NCBI GenBank assembly: GCA_903892415.1
Contig: CAITIQ010000574.1
Location: 51,472-115,471 of the forward strand
Source: an uncultured delta proteobacterium
GTDB lineage: Bacteria > Myxococcota_A > Polyangia > Polyangiales > Polyangiaceae
DNA: 64,000 nt
Direction of reading: 5' to 3'
Position numbers and translations under genes: made by a program. The stretch's first letter is position 1. Every line of letters starts with the position of its first letter. This document shows positions 1 to 8,997 of this stretch, one piece after another. The notes below the pieces were generated by a model that was not told the origin of the DNA, did not search any database, and saw only the letters and a program-made list of their open reading frames with translations.

Positions 1-675
1 GTAACAAGCCACGTAAAGAAGCCCGTTCAGGCCGAACTCAAGCCCGTGAGGAGCAACACAAGTCGAGATGAATTGAGGCTTTGCGCCTGCGTCCCCGAGC
101 GTCGCGGCATCAATTACTGCAACCCTTGCTCGGGCTTTGCTCAGGTCTGTTGGGTTCTTGAGCGCCTGCTGCAGATCAAAGTGGGAAACGACAACCTGCT
201 TCTTGTCCGGCGAGAGCACAATATCACCAGGGTTCGGGTCGACGCGGACCTGCCCCACAACGGTTAAGTCAGCCAACCGCAGCTTTTGCACATAGCCGTA
301 CACCACGGAGGAGCCGTGTGTGTTGTGGGGGCCAGGTGCCGCGTCGGACGCCGGGTAGCTGAGCGCTAGGTACGCGAAGCCTCCGGTCTCATCGATCGTG
401 ATGTGATGCGGACCGTCAACATCGACGGGGTTTCGGCCGACTGGCCGCCGATCGGTAACCGTCATCGACTCGAGATCAACCACGTCCACCGTGTCACCAA
501 GACTGTTGGTTACGAACGCCGCTCGCGCTGGATAATCAATCGCCGGCGGTGGATTGGGGAACGCGTCGCCCTCGTAAGGCTCGACTTCGTAGGTCGTCGG
601 AGCTTCCGAGCAGCCAACAGATCCGAGTAGGAGGCTACCCATAACGGCCGGAATGAACTTTTTTAGCGGGGGCAT
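1..675 (-). CDS. beta-propeller (YVTN/NHL-like) lipoprotein, 3' end outside the window
   Basis: This gene is missing from the ORF track because it runs off the left edge. Reading the minus strand from the ATG at 675, the frame stays open to base 1 (225 codons). The N-terminus MPPLKKFIPAVMG is followed by a hydrophobic stretch and the lipobox LGSVGC, so the protein should be a lipoprotein. The mature part has repeated strand-rich blocks of propeller type (NSLGDTVDVVDLESM, DETGGFAYLAL, VLSPDKKQVVVSHFD, GLNGLLYVACY). It is divergent from topA. The partner or substrate is unknown, and the C-terminal blades lie outside the window. The lipoprotein call is firm and the propeller call is moderate. 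Confidence 0.75.
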   Translation of the reverse strand, partial: MPPLKKFIPAVMGSLLLGSVGCSEAPTTYEVEPYEGDAFPNPPPAIDYPARAAFVTNSLGDTVDVVDLESMTVTDRRPVGRNPVDVDGPHHITIDETGGFAYLALSYPASDAAPGPHNTHGSSVVYGYVQKLRLADLTVVGQVRVDPNPGDIVLSPDKKQVVVSHFDLQQALKNPTDLSKARARVAVIDAATLGDAGAKPQFISTCVAPHGLEFGLNGLLYVACY

Positions 676-812
676 GAAATGTCGAAAACCCAATGAGTTT
701 GCGCCGGGAAGTGTGGCTACATCCTACGCCATGAGGACGCTTCGAGCACGGCCCGTTGACTGACGGGGCTTGCAAGGCCCCCGGCGGTCAGCTAACCCCC
801 CATCCGCTTCGA

Positions 813-3680
813 ATGACATCTGGACGCGCTCTCATCATCGTTGAGTCCCCGGCAAAGGCTAAAACCATCGCTGGTTTTCTCGGCAAGGACTACGTCGTCG
901 AGTCGTCCATAGGCCATATTCGGGACTTGCCGCGCAATGCCAGCGACATCCCGGCGGCGCATAAGAAGGCGAGCTGGGCGCGACTTGGCGTGGACGTCGA
1001 CAACGGGTTCAAGCCCTACTACGTCATTTCCCCCGACAAAAAGCTTCATATTCAGAAGCTCAAGGACCTGCTGGCCAAAGCAGATCAGCTCTATCTCGCA
1101 ACCGACGAGGATCGCGAAGGAGAGAGCATCGCCTGGCATTTGTTAGAGGTTCTCAAACCCAAAGTACCAGTTAAGCGAATGGTCTTTCACGAGATCACCA
1201 AGCCGGCGATCAAGAAGGCCATAGATAACCCGCGGGACGTCGATCGCCGCTTAGTGGATGCGCAGGAAGCCCGGCGTATTCTCGACCGACTTTACGGGTA
1301 TGAGGTTTCGGCGGTCCTATGGAAGAAGGTGATGCCGAAGCTCTCGGCTGGCCGCGTGCAGAGCGTCGCCACGCGCATCATCGTTGACCGCGAAAAGCAG
1401 CGAATGAAGTTTGTTCGGGCTTCCTACTGGGACCTCGACGCCAAACTGAAAGCAGCCGACGGGGAGTTCACCGCTGCGGTGATCTCCAAGGACGGGCAGC
1501 GAATAGCAACTAGCAAGGACTTTGATGACCGCGGCCAACTGACACGGCCAGGCGCCTTGCTGATGGACGAAAAGGCGGCTCGCGCTCTCGCTGAAGACTT
1601 GGACCTAGCGGCGCTCTCGGTGCTCGGGGTCGAGCGCAAGCCCAATAAGCGCAGCCCGGCCCCGCCGTTCATGACCAGCTCGCTGCAGCAGGAGGCCAGT
1701 CGCAAACTGCGAATGAGCGCCAAGCAAGCGATGACCTGCGCCCAGAAACTCTACGAGGCCGGCTACATCACCTACATGCGTACCGATTCGACGCAGCTCT
1801 CTGCATCGGCGCTCTCCAGTGCGCGTTCGCATATCAAGGAGATGTACGGCGCGGAGTACCTGCCGGCCGAGCCACGAATCTACGCCAAGAAGGTCAAAAA
1901 CGCTCAGGAGGCCCACGAGGCCATTCGTCCGGCCGGAGATAGCTTCCGCCACCCGGAGGAGGTCGCCAGAGAGGTTGGGTCGGCCGAGGCCAAGCTCTAC
2001 GAGCTCGTTTGGATGCGAACCATCGCCTCCCAAATGAAGGACTCCATCGGTGAGAGCGTGACCGCGCGGATCGGCGGCAAAACCAAATCGGGCGTTGCCG
2101 TTGAACTCACTGCCAGCGGTCACTCCATTGTATTTCCCGGTTTCCTTCGTGCCTACGTCGAAGGAAGTGATGATCCTTCGGCGGAGCTCGAGGGCCGCGA
2201 GAAGCACCTGCCGAGACTTGCGGAAGGCGAGAAATTGCCGGTCATTGAGGTGTTGCCGAAGGGCCATGAGACGCAGCCACCAGCGCGTTTCACCGAAGCC
2301 AGCTTGGTGCAGAAGCTTGAGGAGCTTGGGGTCGGGCGCCCGTCGACGTACGCCAGCATCATCTCCACCATCATGGAGCGCGAGTATGTTTGGAAGAAGG
2401 GTTCAGCCCTGATTCCCCACTTCAAAGCGTTTGCCGTGATTCAGCTGCTGGAAACGCACTTTGACACTCTGGTTGATTACACCTTCACCGCCCGCATGGA
2501 GGATGAGCTCGATGAAATTGCCCAAGGGCATGAAGAATCGGCTCCATGGCTCGCGCGTTTTTACTTTGGTGATGCCGCGAGCGCACCCAAAGCTCCAAAG
2601 CCTGGAGAAAAGGCCGTCGAGCGAAGCGCCATTCAACTGATGGGGCTGAAGAGCGCAGTCGAAGATCGACTTGAGTCGATTGATGCGCGCGCTATCAACT
2701 CAATCCCTCTCGGTACAGATGTAGACGGTCAGGACATCGTCATTCGAGTTGGCAAGTTTGGACCTTATCTCACTCGCGGAGAGGGTAAGGCCAGCATCCC
2801 GGATGACCTGCCGCCCGACGAGTTGACGGTTGAGAAGGCTCACGAGCTGCTCGAAGCACCGAGCGGAGGGCGGCTCGTGGGAACAGACCCTTCGACTGGG
2901 CTGCCAATCTTCGTTAAGGGAGGTCGCTTTGGTACCTTCTTTCAACTTGGTGAAGTCGCCAAGGACGCGCCCAAAGACGCTGAGAAGCCGAAGACTGCAT
3001 CGCTATTGCCGACCATGGACGCGGCGAGTGTCACCGTTGAAGACGCGTTGCGAATGCTGTCACTGCCGCGAATCGTAGGTACCGATCCGCAGTCCGGTGA
3101 CGAGGTTTCGGCCCAGATTGGGCGATACGGCGCCTACATCAAGCGCGGTAAGGACAGCCGCAGCTTGGCCCGTCAGGAAGACGTTTTCCACATAACCCTC
3201 AGTGGTGCATTGGAGCTCTTGGCACAGCCCAAGACCCGCGGTGCGCAACGTGCGCCTCAGCCTCCACTGAAGGAATTCCCCGAAGACGCTGTTTCCAAGC
3301 AGCCAATCAAGGTCCTGCAGGGCCGCTTTGGGCTCTACGTTACCGACGGTGAGACCAATGCCTCACTACGGAGTGATGACTCCCTGGAGGCCCTCACCCA
3401 CGAGCGTGCGCAAGAGCTGCTTCAGCTACGCAGGGATCGCGGAGACACACCCAGGCCAGGCAAGGGCCGGCGCGGGGCTAAGGCTCCAGCCAAGCGGACC
3501 AAGGTCGCTGCTGCACCGAAGTCGAAGGCCAAGCTCAAGGTCGCCCCCGACCCGCAGGCCGCAGACAAGGCCTCGCCGAAAAAATCTGCAGCCAAGAAGA
3601 CTCCGACGAAGGCTGTTTCCAAGGTCGCAAAGCCGGCCAAGTCGGCTACCTCCGGCGCCAAGCCCACGGCGAAAAAGTAG
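813..3680 (+). CDS. topA: DNA topoisomerase I (type IA)
   Basis: Relaxes negative supercoils by transient single-strand cleavage through a 5'-phosphotyrosine. I chose the ATG at 813, because the family starts at GRALIIVESPAKAKTI; the track start is a TTG 19 codons upstream. A TOPRIM domain fills about residues 1-130 (ESPAKAKT, then DREGESIAWH with the metal-binding acidic residues). The catalytic Tyr lies in YMRTDST near residue 320. In place of the enterobacterial zinc fingers, the C-terminus has at least four repeats of the G-[KR]-[FY]-G-x-[YF] type (GKFGPYLTRGE, GRFGTFFQLGE, GRYGAYIKRGK, GRFGLYVTDGE). A Lys/Ala/Pro tail follows. This is the arrangement known from actinobacterial and delta-proteobacterial TopA. 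The tRNA-Thr gene follows about 100 bp downstream. Confidence 0.97.
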   Translation: MTSGRALIIVESPAKAKTIAGFLGKDYVVESSIGHIRDLPRNASDIPAAHKKASWARLGVDVDNGFKPYYVISPDKKLHIQKLKDLLAKADQLYLATDEDREGESIAWHLLEVLKPKVPVKRMVFHEITKPAIKKAIDNPRDVDRRLVDAQEARRILDRLYGYEVSAVLWKKVMPKLSAGRVQSVATRIIVDREKQRMKFVRASYWDLDAKLKAADGEFTAAVISKDGQRIATSKDFDDRGQLTRPGALLMDEKAARALAEDLDLAALSVLGVERKPNKRSPAPPFMTSSLQQEASRKLRMSAKQAMTCAQKLYEAGYITYMRTDSTQLSASALSSARSHIKEMYGAEYLPAEPRIYAKKVKNAQEAHEAIRPAGDSFRHPEEVAREVGSAEAKLYELVWMRTIASQMKDSIGESVTARIGGKTKSGVAVELTASGHSIVFPGFLRAYVEGSDDPSAELEGREKHLPRLAEGEKLPVIEVLPKGHETQPPARFTEASLVQKLEELGVGRPSTYASIISTIMEREYVWKKGSALIPHFKAFAVIQLLETHFDTLVDYTFTARMEDELDEIAQGHEESAPWLARFYFGDAASAPKAPKPGEKAVERSAIQLMGLKSAVEDRLESIDARAINSIPLGTDVDGQDIVIRVGKFGPYLTRGEGKASIPDDLPPDELTVEKAHELLEAPSGGRLVGTDPSTGLPIFVKGGRFGTFFQLGEVAKDAPKDAEKPKTASLLPTMDAASVTVEDALRMLSLPRIVGTDPQSGDEVSAQIGRYGAYIKRGKDSRSLARQEDVFHITLSGALELLAQPKTRGAQRAPQPPLKEFPEDAVSKQPIKVLQGRFGLYVTDGETNASLRSDDSLEALTHERAQELLQLRRDRGDTPRPGKGRRGAKAPAKRTKVAAAPKSKAKLKVAPDPQAADKASPKKSAAKKTPTKAVSKVAKPAKSATSGAKPTAKK

Positions 3681-3784
3681 TTCGCCCAAGCTCCCGCGGC
3701 GAATAAACGCAACTGCACTTAAAGTGCTTGAGGATCTGCGGGGAGTCAGGTACACAGCGGTCCCCTCGTCCTTTGAGGATGAGC

Positions 3785-3859
<75 letters not shown>

Positions 3860-4209
3860 ATTTCTTCTGGCATGTTGAATGCCAGGTCGGCTCTCCCCCA
3901 ATGAGCCAACGTAGGCTCCCTTGCATGTGGACTTGGGGCAACAACTGGCTAGACGTGACTCGGCCACGTTCGATTGGGCTCCCAACTCGCGGATTCCTGT
4001 GGAGGGCAGCGCCCAGTCGAGGACCGCCGCGAGGAGCGCTCGAGGCAATCAACTACTGGCGCTATGACTTGTGCCAAACGGGAAGGGATGGAGCCTTTTC
4101 GGCCGCGTGATTCACTGTCTGCTGCAGCGGCCTTCACCAATCACTCGAGCTAAGGCACTAGGGCGGCTGACCGCTATCTCCCAGTGCACGAGCTTCGACG
4201 AAAATGGCA
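3860..4209. other. gene-poor spacer between tRNA-Thr and the next gene
   Basis: About 350 bases with no convincing reading frame. The track ORFs here are low-complexity shadows, and one (3426..4052 minus) runs antisense through topA and the tRNA. Around 4065-4080 the string ATGACTTGTGCCAA resembles one arm of the dispersed repeat described elsewhere, so a decayed copy may sit here. I see nothing else. Confidence 0.5.
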
Positions 4210-4241
4210 AACCCCCGCGAGGAAGGCCTTCGCGGGGGTTC
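4208..4241 (-). terminator. rho-independent terminator of the Lys/Ala-rich DNA-binding gene
   Basis: Perfect 10-bp arms AACCCCCGCG and CGCGGGGGTT flank a short AGGAAGGCCTT loop. On the minus strand the hairpin is followed by TTTGCCATTTT. It lies just beyond the stop of the minus-strand gene at 4264. Confidence 0.85.
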
Positions 4242-4263
4242 CAAGTGGAACGGGATTGAACGA

Positions 4264-4734
4264 CTACTTGCCGGTAAGGTGGAGCGTGGTGTTACGACGC
4301 TCGCCCTTGGTGCCAAGCTGCTTGGTCTCCAAAGCGCGCTTGAGCGTTCCGAGCCATTCGCTCTTCTCCATACGGAGCTCCTTGCGGGCGAGCTCCGAAG
4401 TGATACCGGGCTTCGAGCGAACGACCGAGACAAGACGACCGACATCACGGTCGAGGTCTGCGATCGAGCGGCGGATGCGCTTCGCCTTCGGTGCGCCCGG
4501 GGCAGCCTTCTTAGCAGCGGGAGCAGCGGCCTTGGCAGCGGGAGCGGCCTTCGGTGCAGCCTTGGCAGGAGCTTTCTTGGCAGCGGCGGCCGGCTTGGCC
4601 TTGGCAGCTGCGGCAGCGACGGGCTTCGACTCACCGAGCGCCGCGCGGACGGCCGTAAGTGCCTCTTCGCGGATAGCGGTTTCGAGCTTGGAAACAAATT
4701 CCTCTACGAGGACCTGAATCTTTAGGTTCGACAT
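4264..4734 (-). CDS. Lys/Ala/Pro-rich DNA-binding-type protein (histone-H1-like linker with winged-helix-like C-terminus)
   Basis: 156 aa from the ATG at 4734, which has a GAGG Shine-Dalgarno six bases upstream; the track start is four codons earlier. The N-terminal 35 residues look like an amphipathic helix. The middle (about 35-85) is a run of KAAPKAAPAAK/AAPAAKKA units like the basic tails of histone H1 or AlgP-type proteins. The C-terminal 60 residues (IRRSIADLDRD to the LHLTG end) look like a small helix-turn-helix or winged-helix fold, including SELARKELRMEKSEWLGTLKRAL in two helices. The sequence suggests a nucleoid-associated or regulatory DNA-binding protein, but no target can be named. 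A terminator follows directly. Confidence 0.75.
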   Translation of the reverse strand: MSNLKIQVLVEEFVSKLETAIREEALTAVRAALGESKPVAAAAAKAKPAAAAKKAPAKAAPKAAPAAKAAAPAAKKAAPGAPKAKRIRRSIADLDRDVGRLVSVVRSKPGITSELARKELRMEKSEWLGTLKRALETKQLGTKGERRNTTLHLTGK

Positions 4735-4884
4735 GTTCCGCCTCATCTAGCCGGTATCGCGCTAACTTCCAAGCGGAACTAGTCGTATATCTCAATAAAC
4801 TTCTGAGCGAGCAACTCGGGTCTGCCAATCAGGTCCGTTCCTGATCCATCAATCCACGAATATACGCAGCTTTTAGCAGTGCAT

Positions 4885-4970
4885 TGAGGACTCGTGCCAA
4901 ACGCCAAAGGGGCTAGGCCTTCAGCCATCCTGCTGAGGAGGGCACGAGTAGTGCGACTTCGGCGGCGATG
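4885..4970 (-). repeat. dispersed palindromic repeat, degenerate copy
   Basis: GGACTCGTGCCAA ... GGGCACGAGTAGTGCG ... TTCGGCGG has the same order of blocks as the better copies near 35.9, 40.3 and 63.6 kb, in the minus orientation. The arms have drifted (for example GAGTAGT in place of GAGTCATT). It lies between two minus-strand genes. Confidence 0.6.
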
Positions 4971-5000
4971 TGAGTGATACCGCTGAAGCCATCACATCAA

Positions 5001-5966
5001 TCATTGACACTCGGCCAGGTAGTCGAGGCAACAGTCGCCATAGAAGGTGCATGAGTCATCGCAATAGCAGCTCCCATCCAGGGAGGGACCGTCGCATGAG
5101 TCAACACAGCTAGCCAAGCTGGGCTCGGGTGCTTGGCCGGCCTTGCATGCTCCCATACAAACAGCCGCGCAAACCATACCCGGGGCACAAGGACTTAAAC
5201 ACTCTGAAAGATCACAGTGAGCATTCTCACCACAATCAACATCGGCATGGCAGAGCGGAACCTCGGGCTGTACCCGATCAAAAACCTGGGTCACGCTAAA
5301 AGTCTTCTTCGCCCCTTTGGTTTTCAGGCTCCCCGCCACGACCAGGCCATTGGTCAAAGCTTGCTCGGTCAGCATGGCGTTAGCGTCCTCGGGGAGAGCC
5401 AGCGGTGCGAGGTTCAGGTCGGTGACCTGCTTCACTTCCGTGCTGTTGAACTTGCGCGCGAGGAGATTAGGGCAAGGAGCCTGGACGCAAGTAATGGAAG
5501 AGGACTCGACTCTGTGAAGCGTTCCCTCGGCTGCGGCACCGGAGCGATTCGTAAAGCCCTTGGTTGCTACTAATCGACCTATCTCCGGGAACTGCTCGCT
5601 TAGCGGCTGAATGTGTCCCGAAAAGAGGACAGCCCCCGAGGAGGCAACCTCGCGCAACGAAACTGCTTGGGCTTCCGGGAGTTCCATCGCAGCAAGGTCA
5701 AGGTCGGATACGTAACACTCGGTCTGCTTGGAGCCATCCAAGCAAGTCGTCTTGCTCTTGTTGACGGCCTTGATGAAATACCCGCTGCACATTGGGTATG
5801 CGCACTTGCGGAAATCCCGACCCGAAACGACATAGAGAGTTTCAGCCTCGAGGGCACGCGTCTGCTCCTGCCCCTCAACCTCCTCAAGAATTGGTAGCGA
5901 GGTTTCGGGACTACAAGCCAAGAGCGCCGTCGCGAAGCCAATGGGGAGGAACTTTGAGAGCTGCAT
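5001..5966 (-). CDS. lipoprotein with DUF6748-like repeats and a C-terminal somatomedin-B-like Cys-rich domain
   Basis: 321 aa from the ATG at 5966. The signal peptide MQLSKFLPIGFATALLAC has a clear lipobox (LLAC); the 22 codons before it in the track ORF do not look coding. Two related segments follow (YVVSGRDFRKCAYPMCSGYFIKAVN and the later VESSSITCVQAPCPNLLARKFN), which suggest an internal duplication of a DUF6748-like domain. A Cys-rich block comes next (CHADVDCGENAHCDLSECLSPCAPG). The last 35 residues (CVDSCDGPSLDGSCYCDDSC then FYGDCCLDYLAEC) match the spacing of the eukaryotic somatomedin-B fold. Probably cell-surface and disulfide-bonded; function unknown. Confidence 0.8.
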   Translation of the reverse strand: MQLSKFLPIGFATALLACSPETSLPILEEVEGQEQTRALEAETLYVVSGRDFRKCAYPMCSGYFIKAVNKSKTTCLDGSKQTECYVSDLDLAAMELPEAQAVSLREVASSGAVLFSGHIQPLSEQFPEIGRLVATKGFTNRSGAAAEGTLHRVESSSITCVQAPCPNLLARKFNSTEVKQVTDLNLAPLALPEDANAMLTEQALTNGLVVAGSLKTKGAKKTFSVTQVFDRVQPEVPLCHADVDCGENAHCDLSECLSPCAPGMVCAAVCMGACKAGQAPEPSLASCVDSCDGPSLDGSCYCDDSCTFYGDCCLDYLAECQ

Positions 5967-6077
5967 GGGCGCCTGTGTAGTCACTTCCCCCACAGCGTCA
6001 ACACTGAATCGTCGGGCGAAGACCCACTTCACAATCCAACATCCCGCTCATTCCCAAGCCAGCCCCGACTCACTAGC

Positions 6078-7046
6078 GTGACCATCAATATGCAGCCCCT
6101 TTACCCGCTCCGCTTCGAGCCCATTTTTAAGCAACAACCCTGGGGTGGAACGGCGTTGCAACCACTACTGAACCGACCGGCGAATGGGCTCGCGACTGGA
6201 GAGGCTTGGCTCGTCTCAGACGTAGACGGCAGTGAGAGCTGCGTCCAGAACGGGCCGCTCCGTGGGACCTCGCTACGTCTACTTGCCACTCAGCGCCGTG
6301 CAGAATTACTTGGACCGATAAACCTATCGCAAGGCCGCTTTCCAATCCTGCTCAAACTCATTGACGCTAAAAAGGAGCTATCGGTTCAAGTTCACCCCAC
6401 GGATGCGCAAGCCGAAGCGAGAGCGCCTGGCCAACTCGGCAAGACCGAAGCTTGGGTGGTGCTAGCGGCCAATGCAGAGAGCAGTCTGCTTTATGTCGGA
6501 CTAAAGCCAGGCGTTGACCGCGCAATGCTCGAGCAGGGTATCGCAGAAGGAACGGCCGCCAAGCTGCTTCATAGCTTCCAGCCCAATGTGGGGGACTGCG
6601 TACTACTCAACGCCGGAACTGTACACGCCATTGGCCGAGACCTACTGCTCTTCGAGATACAACAAACGAGCGACCTGACCTACCGCCTCTACGACTGGGG
6701 CCGGGTGGACGACAAAGGACAAGCACGAACGCTTCACATCCAAGACGGCCTCGACTGCACCGACTTTGCATCTGGCCCTATCGCGCCCGTGCGAAGCGAG
6801 TCGCTAACCACCGGCGAGCAGCTAATCAACTGCAAATACTTCTCCTTGAGCCGCCACACAGTAAGCGGCGTCGAGCGGCTGGGCCTCGACCAGCGATGCA
6901 CCGTCTACATATGTATCGAGGGCGAAGGGAAGCTGGAGGGGGAGCGCTTCGCCCGGGGTGACGTGGTGCTGCTACCTGCGTCGGCTAGCTATGCAACGAT
7001 TGAAACCACACAGCCGATGAAGCTGCTGTCTTGCGAACCGCACTGA
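6078..7046 (+). CDS. manA: mannose-6-phosphate isomerase, class I
   Basis: Interconverts fructose-6-phosphate and mannose-6-phosphate in the cytoplasm, feeding GDP-mannose and polysaccharide synthesis. The cupin zinc ligands are visible: QVHPTD near residue 105, the Glu of GKTEAW near 124, and the His of NAGTVHAIG near 180. The opening (FEPIFKQQPWGG) and the length of 322 aa fit the short Bacillus-type family. The start is the GTG at 6078 or the ATG at 6090; no Shine-Dalgarno decides between them. Divergent from the lipoprotein gene to its left; the TonB cluster follows after 70 bp. Confidence 0.95.
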   Translation: MTINMQPLYPLRFEPIFKQQPWGGTALQPLLNRPANGLATGEAWLVSDVDGSESCVQNGPLRGTSLRLLATQRRAELLGPINLSQGRFPILLKLIDAKKELSVQVHPTDAQAEARAPGQLGKTEAWVVLAANAESSLLYVGLKPGVDRAMLEQGIAEGTAAKLLHSFQPNVGDCVLLNAGTVHAIGRDLLLFEIQQTSDLTYRLYDWGRVDDKGQARTLHIQDGLDCTDFASGPIAPVRSESLTTGEQLINCKYFSLSRHTVSGVERLGLDQRCTVYICIEGEGKLEGERFARGDVVLLPASASYATIETTQPMKLLSCEPH

Positions 7047-7118
7047 CGAGCGATTGCGCGAATCAACGACCGCGGCGTATCAAGTTACGTTCTCGTCGTC
7101 AGGTTGTCACATTGAGCG

Positions 7119-7886
7119 ATGAAAACGCGCTCAGCAATGCTGGACCAGTGGCACAGCGATAGACCAGACCGCGTTCGGCAACAAAGGCTGGGCCTGGGCT
7201 TGATTGTAGGTTTGGTGGGGCTCGCCTCTGTCGTCTACGGAGCCAGCCTGGTGGAAGCCGCACCTCCTGTTGCAGCGGAACAAGAGAAGGAGGTCGAGGT
7301 CACGCTGGTTGAGATGCCGGAGGAACCCAAAGAAGAGCCTCCACCTCCCGCACCCGAGCCGGTGGAGCCTGCACCCACGCTCGCTCAAGCGAAAGTTGCT
7401 CCCGCCCCCGGTCCTGCGCCGGCGCCGGCACCCGACGCGACCAGCGCTGAGAGTGACCCTTTCGCTGCAGCTGATGCACCGGCCAATAGCAAACCTGGGG
7501 GGACGGGAACAGGGACCGGCAACGGCACGGGGAGTGGAACAGGTACAGCATTCGTTCCGCCTCCACCCCCACCGCCACCGCCACCACCTCCACCTCCTCC
7601 GCCGAACCCGGCAGACTATGCACCGCCCAAGTGCAAGCAACGCGGGATCGACGCGGCCCAAGCGAAGGCCATCGGCGTAGAGGGTAGAGTCGTCGTCAAA
7701 TACACAGTTACCGCATCAGGCGCTGTGATCAATGTGCGCGCAGAGAGCGGGCCCTCTGAGCTGCGCGCACTTGCGGTAGCGGCCGTTTCAAGCTGGACCT
7801 GCGAACCGGCGCGCATGAAGTCGGATGGCTCAGCATTGCAGGTTACCAAGAACGTTCCGCTAACCGTTCGACTGAAGACTGACTGA
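7119..7886 (+). CDS. tonB: TonB energy-transducing protein
   Basis: Spans the periplasm and passes proton-motive force from ExbB/ExbD to outer-membrane receptors. A short cytoplasmic N-terminus precedes one membrane helix (LGLGLIVGLVGLASVVYGASL, about residues 25-45). A Glu/Pro-rich linker (EEPKEEPPPPAPEP) follows, then a Gly/Thr-rich segment and a run of 14 prolines. The C-terminal domain (about 165-255) has the fold-typical GVEGRVVVKYTVTASGAV and ALAVAAVSSWTCEPA. First gene of a same-strand cluster TonB-ExbB-ExbD-ExbD-receptor-lipoprotein, which points to a dedicated uptake system. Confidence 0.92.
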   Translation: MKTRSAMLDQWHSDRPDRVRQQRLGLGLIVGLVGLASVVYGASLVEAAPPVAAEQEKEVEVTLVEMPEEPKEEPPPPAPEPVEPAPTLAQAKVAPAPGPAPAPAPDATSAESDPFAAADAPANSKPGGTGTGTGNGTGSGTGTAFVPPPPPPPPPPPPPPPPNPADYAPPKCKQRGIDAAQAKAIGVEGRVVVKYTVTASGAVINVRAESGPSELRALAVAAVSSWTCEPARMKSDGSALQVTKNVPLTVRLKTD

Positions 7887-7898
7887 ACAGGAGGTATC

Positions 7899-8609
7899 GT
7901 GACATTCGATCTTTCACACATCTGGGCGTCGATGAGCTTCGCCAACAAGGCGATCACCATCTTCATCGCAATGATGGGCCTCTTGTGCGCGGCGGTAACC
8001 TTCGAGCGAATTGTGGCTCTGTCCAAGAGCGCTCGCGTGTCTCGGGCATTCGCTGAGAAAGTACAACCCGTCCTATCTGATTGGAACAGCGTCAAGATTA
8101 TTGAGCTCGCTCGTGCTCACCAAGCGTCATCCCTCGCCCGCCTGTTCGAGGCGCTGGTACTTAAGTATGAGGACGTCGCTGGCCGCACAGGCGGTGGGAT
8201 GCACCCAATCGACATGGTGCGCAATGAGTCAGGTCGCAAGTTGGAGGTACTTGCGGCGGACCTGAAGAGAGGTATGCCCATCTTGGCGACGATCGGCTCG
8301 ATTACGCCGTTCGTTGGGTTGCTCGGCACCGTCATCGGCATCATCGCCGCCTTCCAAGCGATCGGAGCCGCAGGCGCGGGTGGGATCGGAACTGTTTCGG
8401 CGGGTATCGCAGAAGCGTTGATTGAGACAGCCTTCGGCTTGGCGGTGGCCATTCCTGCCGTCATTGCCTTCAACTACCTCACCTCTCGCATTGCCACGGT
8501 GGAGGCAGCCTTGAGCCGCTCCGCTGGTCAGCTCATCGACGAAATGGAGTACCGCCATGTCCCGACGCAAGACCGCATCAGCGACGTACAAGCCCGCGCC
8601 GCCGCTTGA
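7899..8609 (+). CDS. exbB: MotA/TolQ/ExbB proton channel family protein
   Basis: Inner-membrane proton-channel subunit of the TonB motor. 236 aa with the family's three membrane segments: one near residues 15-35 (AITIFIAMMGLLCAAVTFERI) and two near 130-190, including the signature GSITPFVGLLGTVIGIIAAF and EALIETAFGLAVAIPAVIAFNY. The GTG start has an AGGAGG Shine-Dalgarno just upstream. The 3' end overlaps the first exbD by 53 nt, implying translational coupling. Confidence 0.94.
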   Translation: MTFDLSHIWASMSFANKAITIFIAMMGLLCAAVTFERIVALSKSARVSRAFAEKVQPVLSDWNSVKIIELARAHQASSLARLFEALVLKYEDVAGRTGGGMHPIDMVRNESGRKLEVLAADLKRGMPILATIGSITPFVGLLGTVIGIIAAFQAIGAAGAGGIGTVSAGIAEALIETAFGLAVAIPAVIAFNYLTSRIATVEAALSRSAGQLIDEMEYRHVPTQDRISDVQARAAA

Positions 8610-8994
8610 GCCCGAAATCAACGTTACACCCCTCGTGGACGTGGTGCTCGTCCTGTTGATTATCTTTATGGTCATTGCGCCTAACCTCCAAGAAGGCACA
8701 CCCGTTCTACTGCCCGAGGTTAACGCCACCGACGACAAGGCCAAAACCGAGGGCACAGAGGTCGTCCTAGCAGCAGACGGAACCCTCTATCTGGACGACA
8801 CTGCGCTACAGCGCGAGCAACTTATGGCTGCGCTCCAGCTATTGCTCCAGGAACAACCCGACAAGCCCCTCGTGGTCAAAGCAGATGCAACCCTGCCCTA
8901 TGGCGAGGTGCGAAACGTTTTTGCCTCGGTTCAGCGGCTTGGCTTCCGCAATGTGAGTATGAAAGTGGCAGCTCGAAAGCCGGAGGCGACCTGA
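8557..8994 (+). CDS. exbD: ExbD/TolR family biopolymer transporter (first copy)
   Basis: 145 aa. A short N-terminus is followed by a single membrane helix carrying the essential Asp in INVTPLVDVVLVLLIIFMV, then a periplasmic domain (about 50-145) with the typical ending VFASVQRLGFRNVSM. The gene starts inside the exbB reading frame, and GGAG upstream of the ATG serves as ribosome binding site. It works with ExbB as the proton-conducting stator. Confidence 0.94.
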   Translation: MSRRKTASATYKPAPPLEPEINVTPLVDVVLVLLIIFMVIAPNLQEGTPVLLPEVNATDDKAKTEGTEVVLAADGTLYLDDTALQREQLMAALQLLLQEQPDKPLVVKADATLPYGEVRNVFASVQRLGFRNVSMKVAARKPEAT

Positions 8995-8997
8995 ACC

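Noticed and set aside
7560-7605. Suspected frameshift in the CCACCGCC run of tonB
   Set aside because: The frame continues through 14 prolines into a proper TonB C-terminal domain, so the run is genuine coding sequence.
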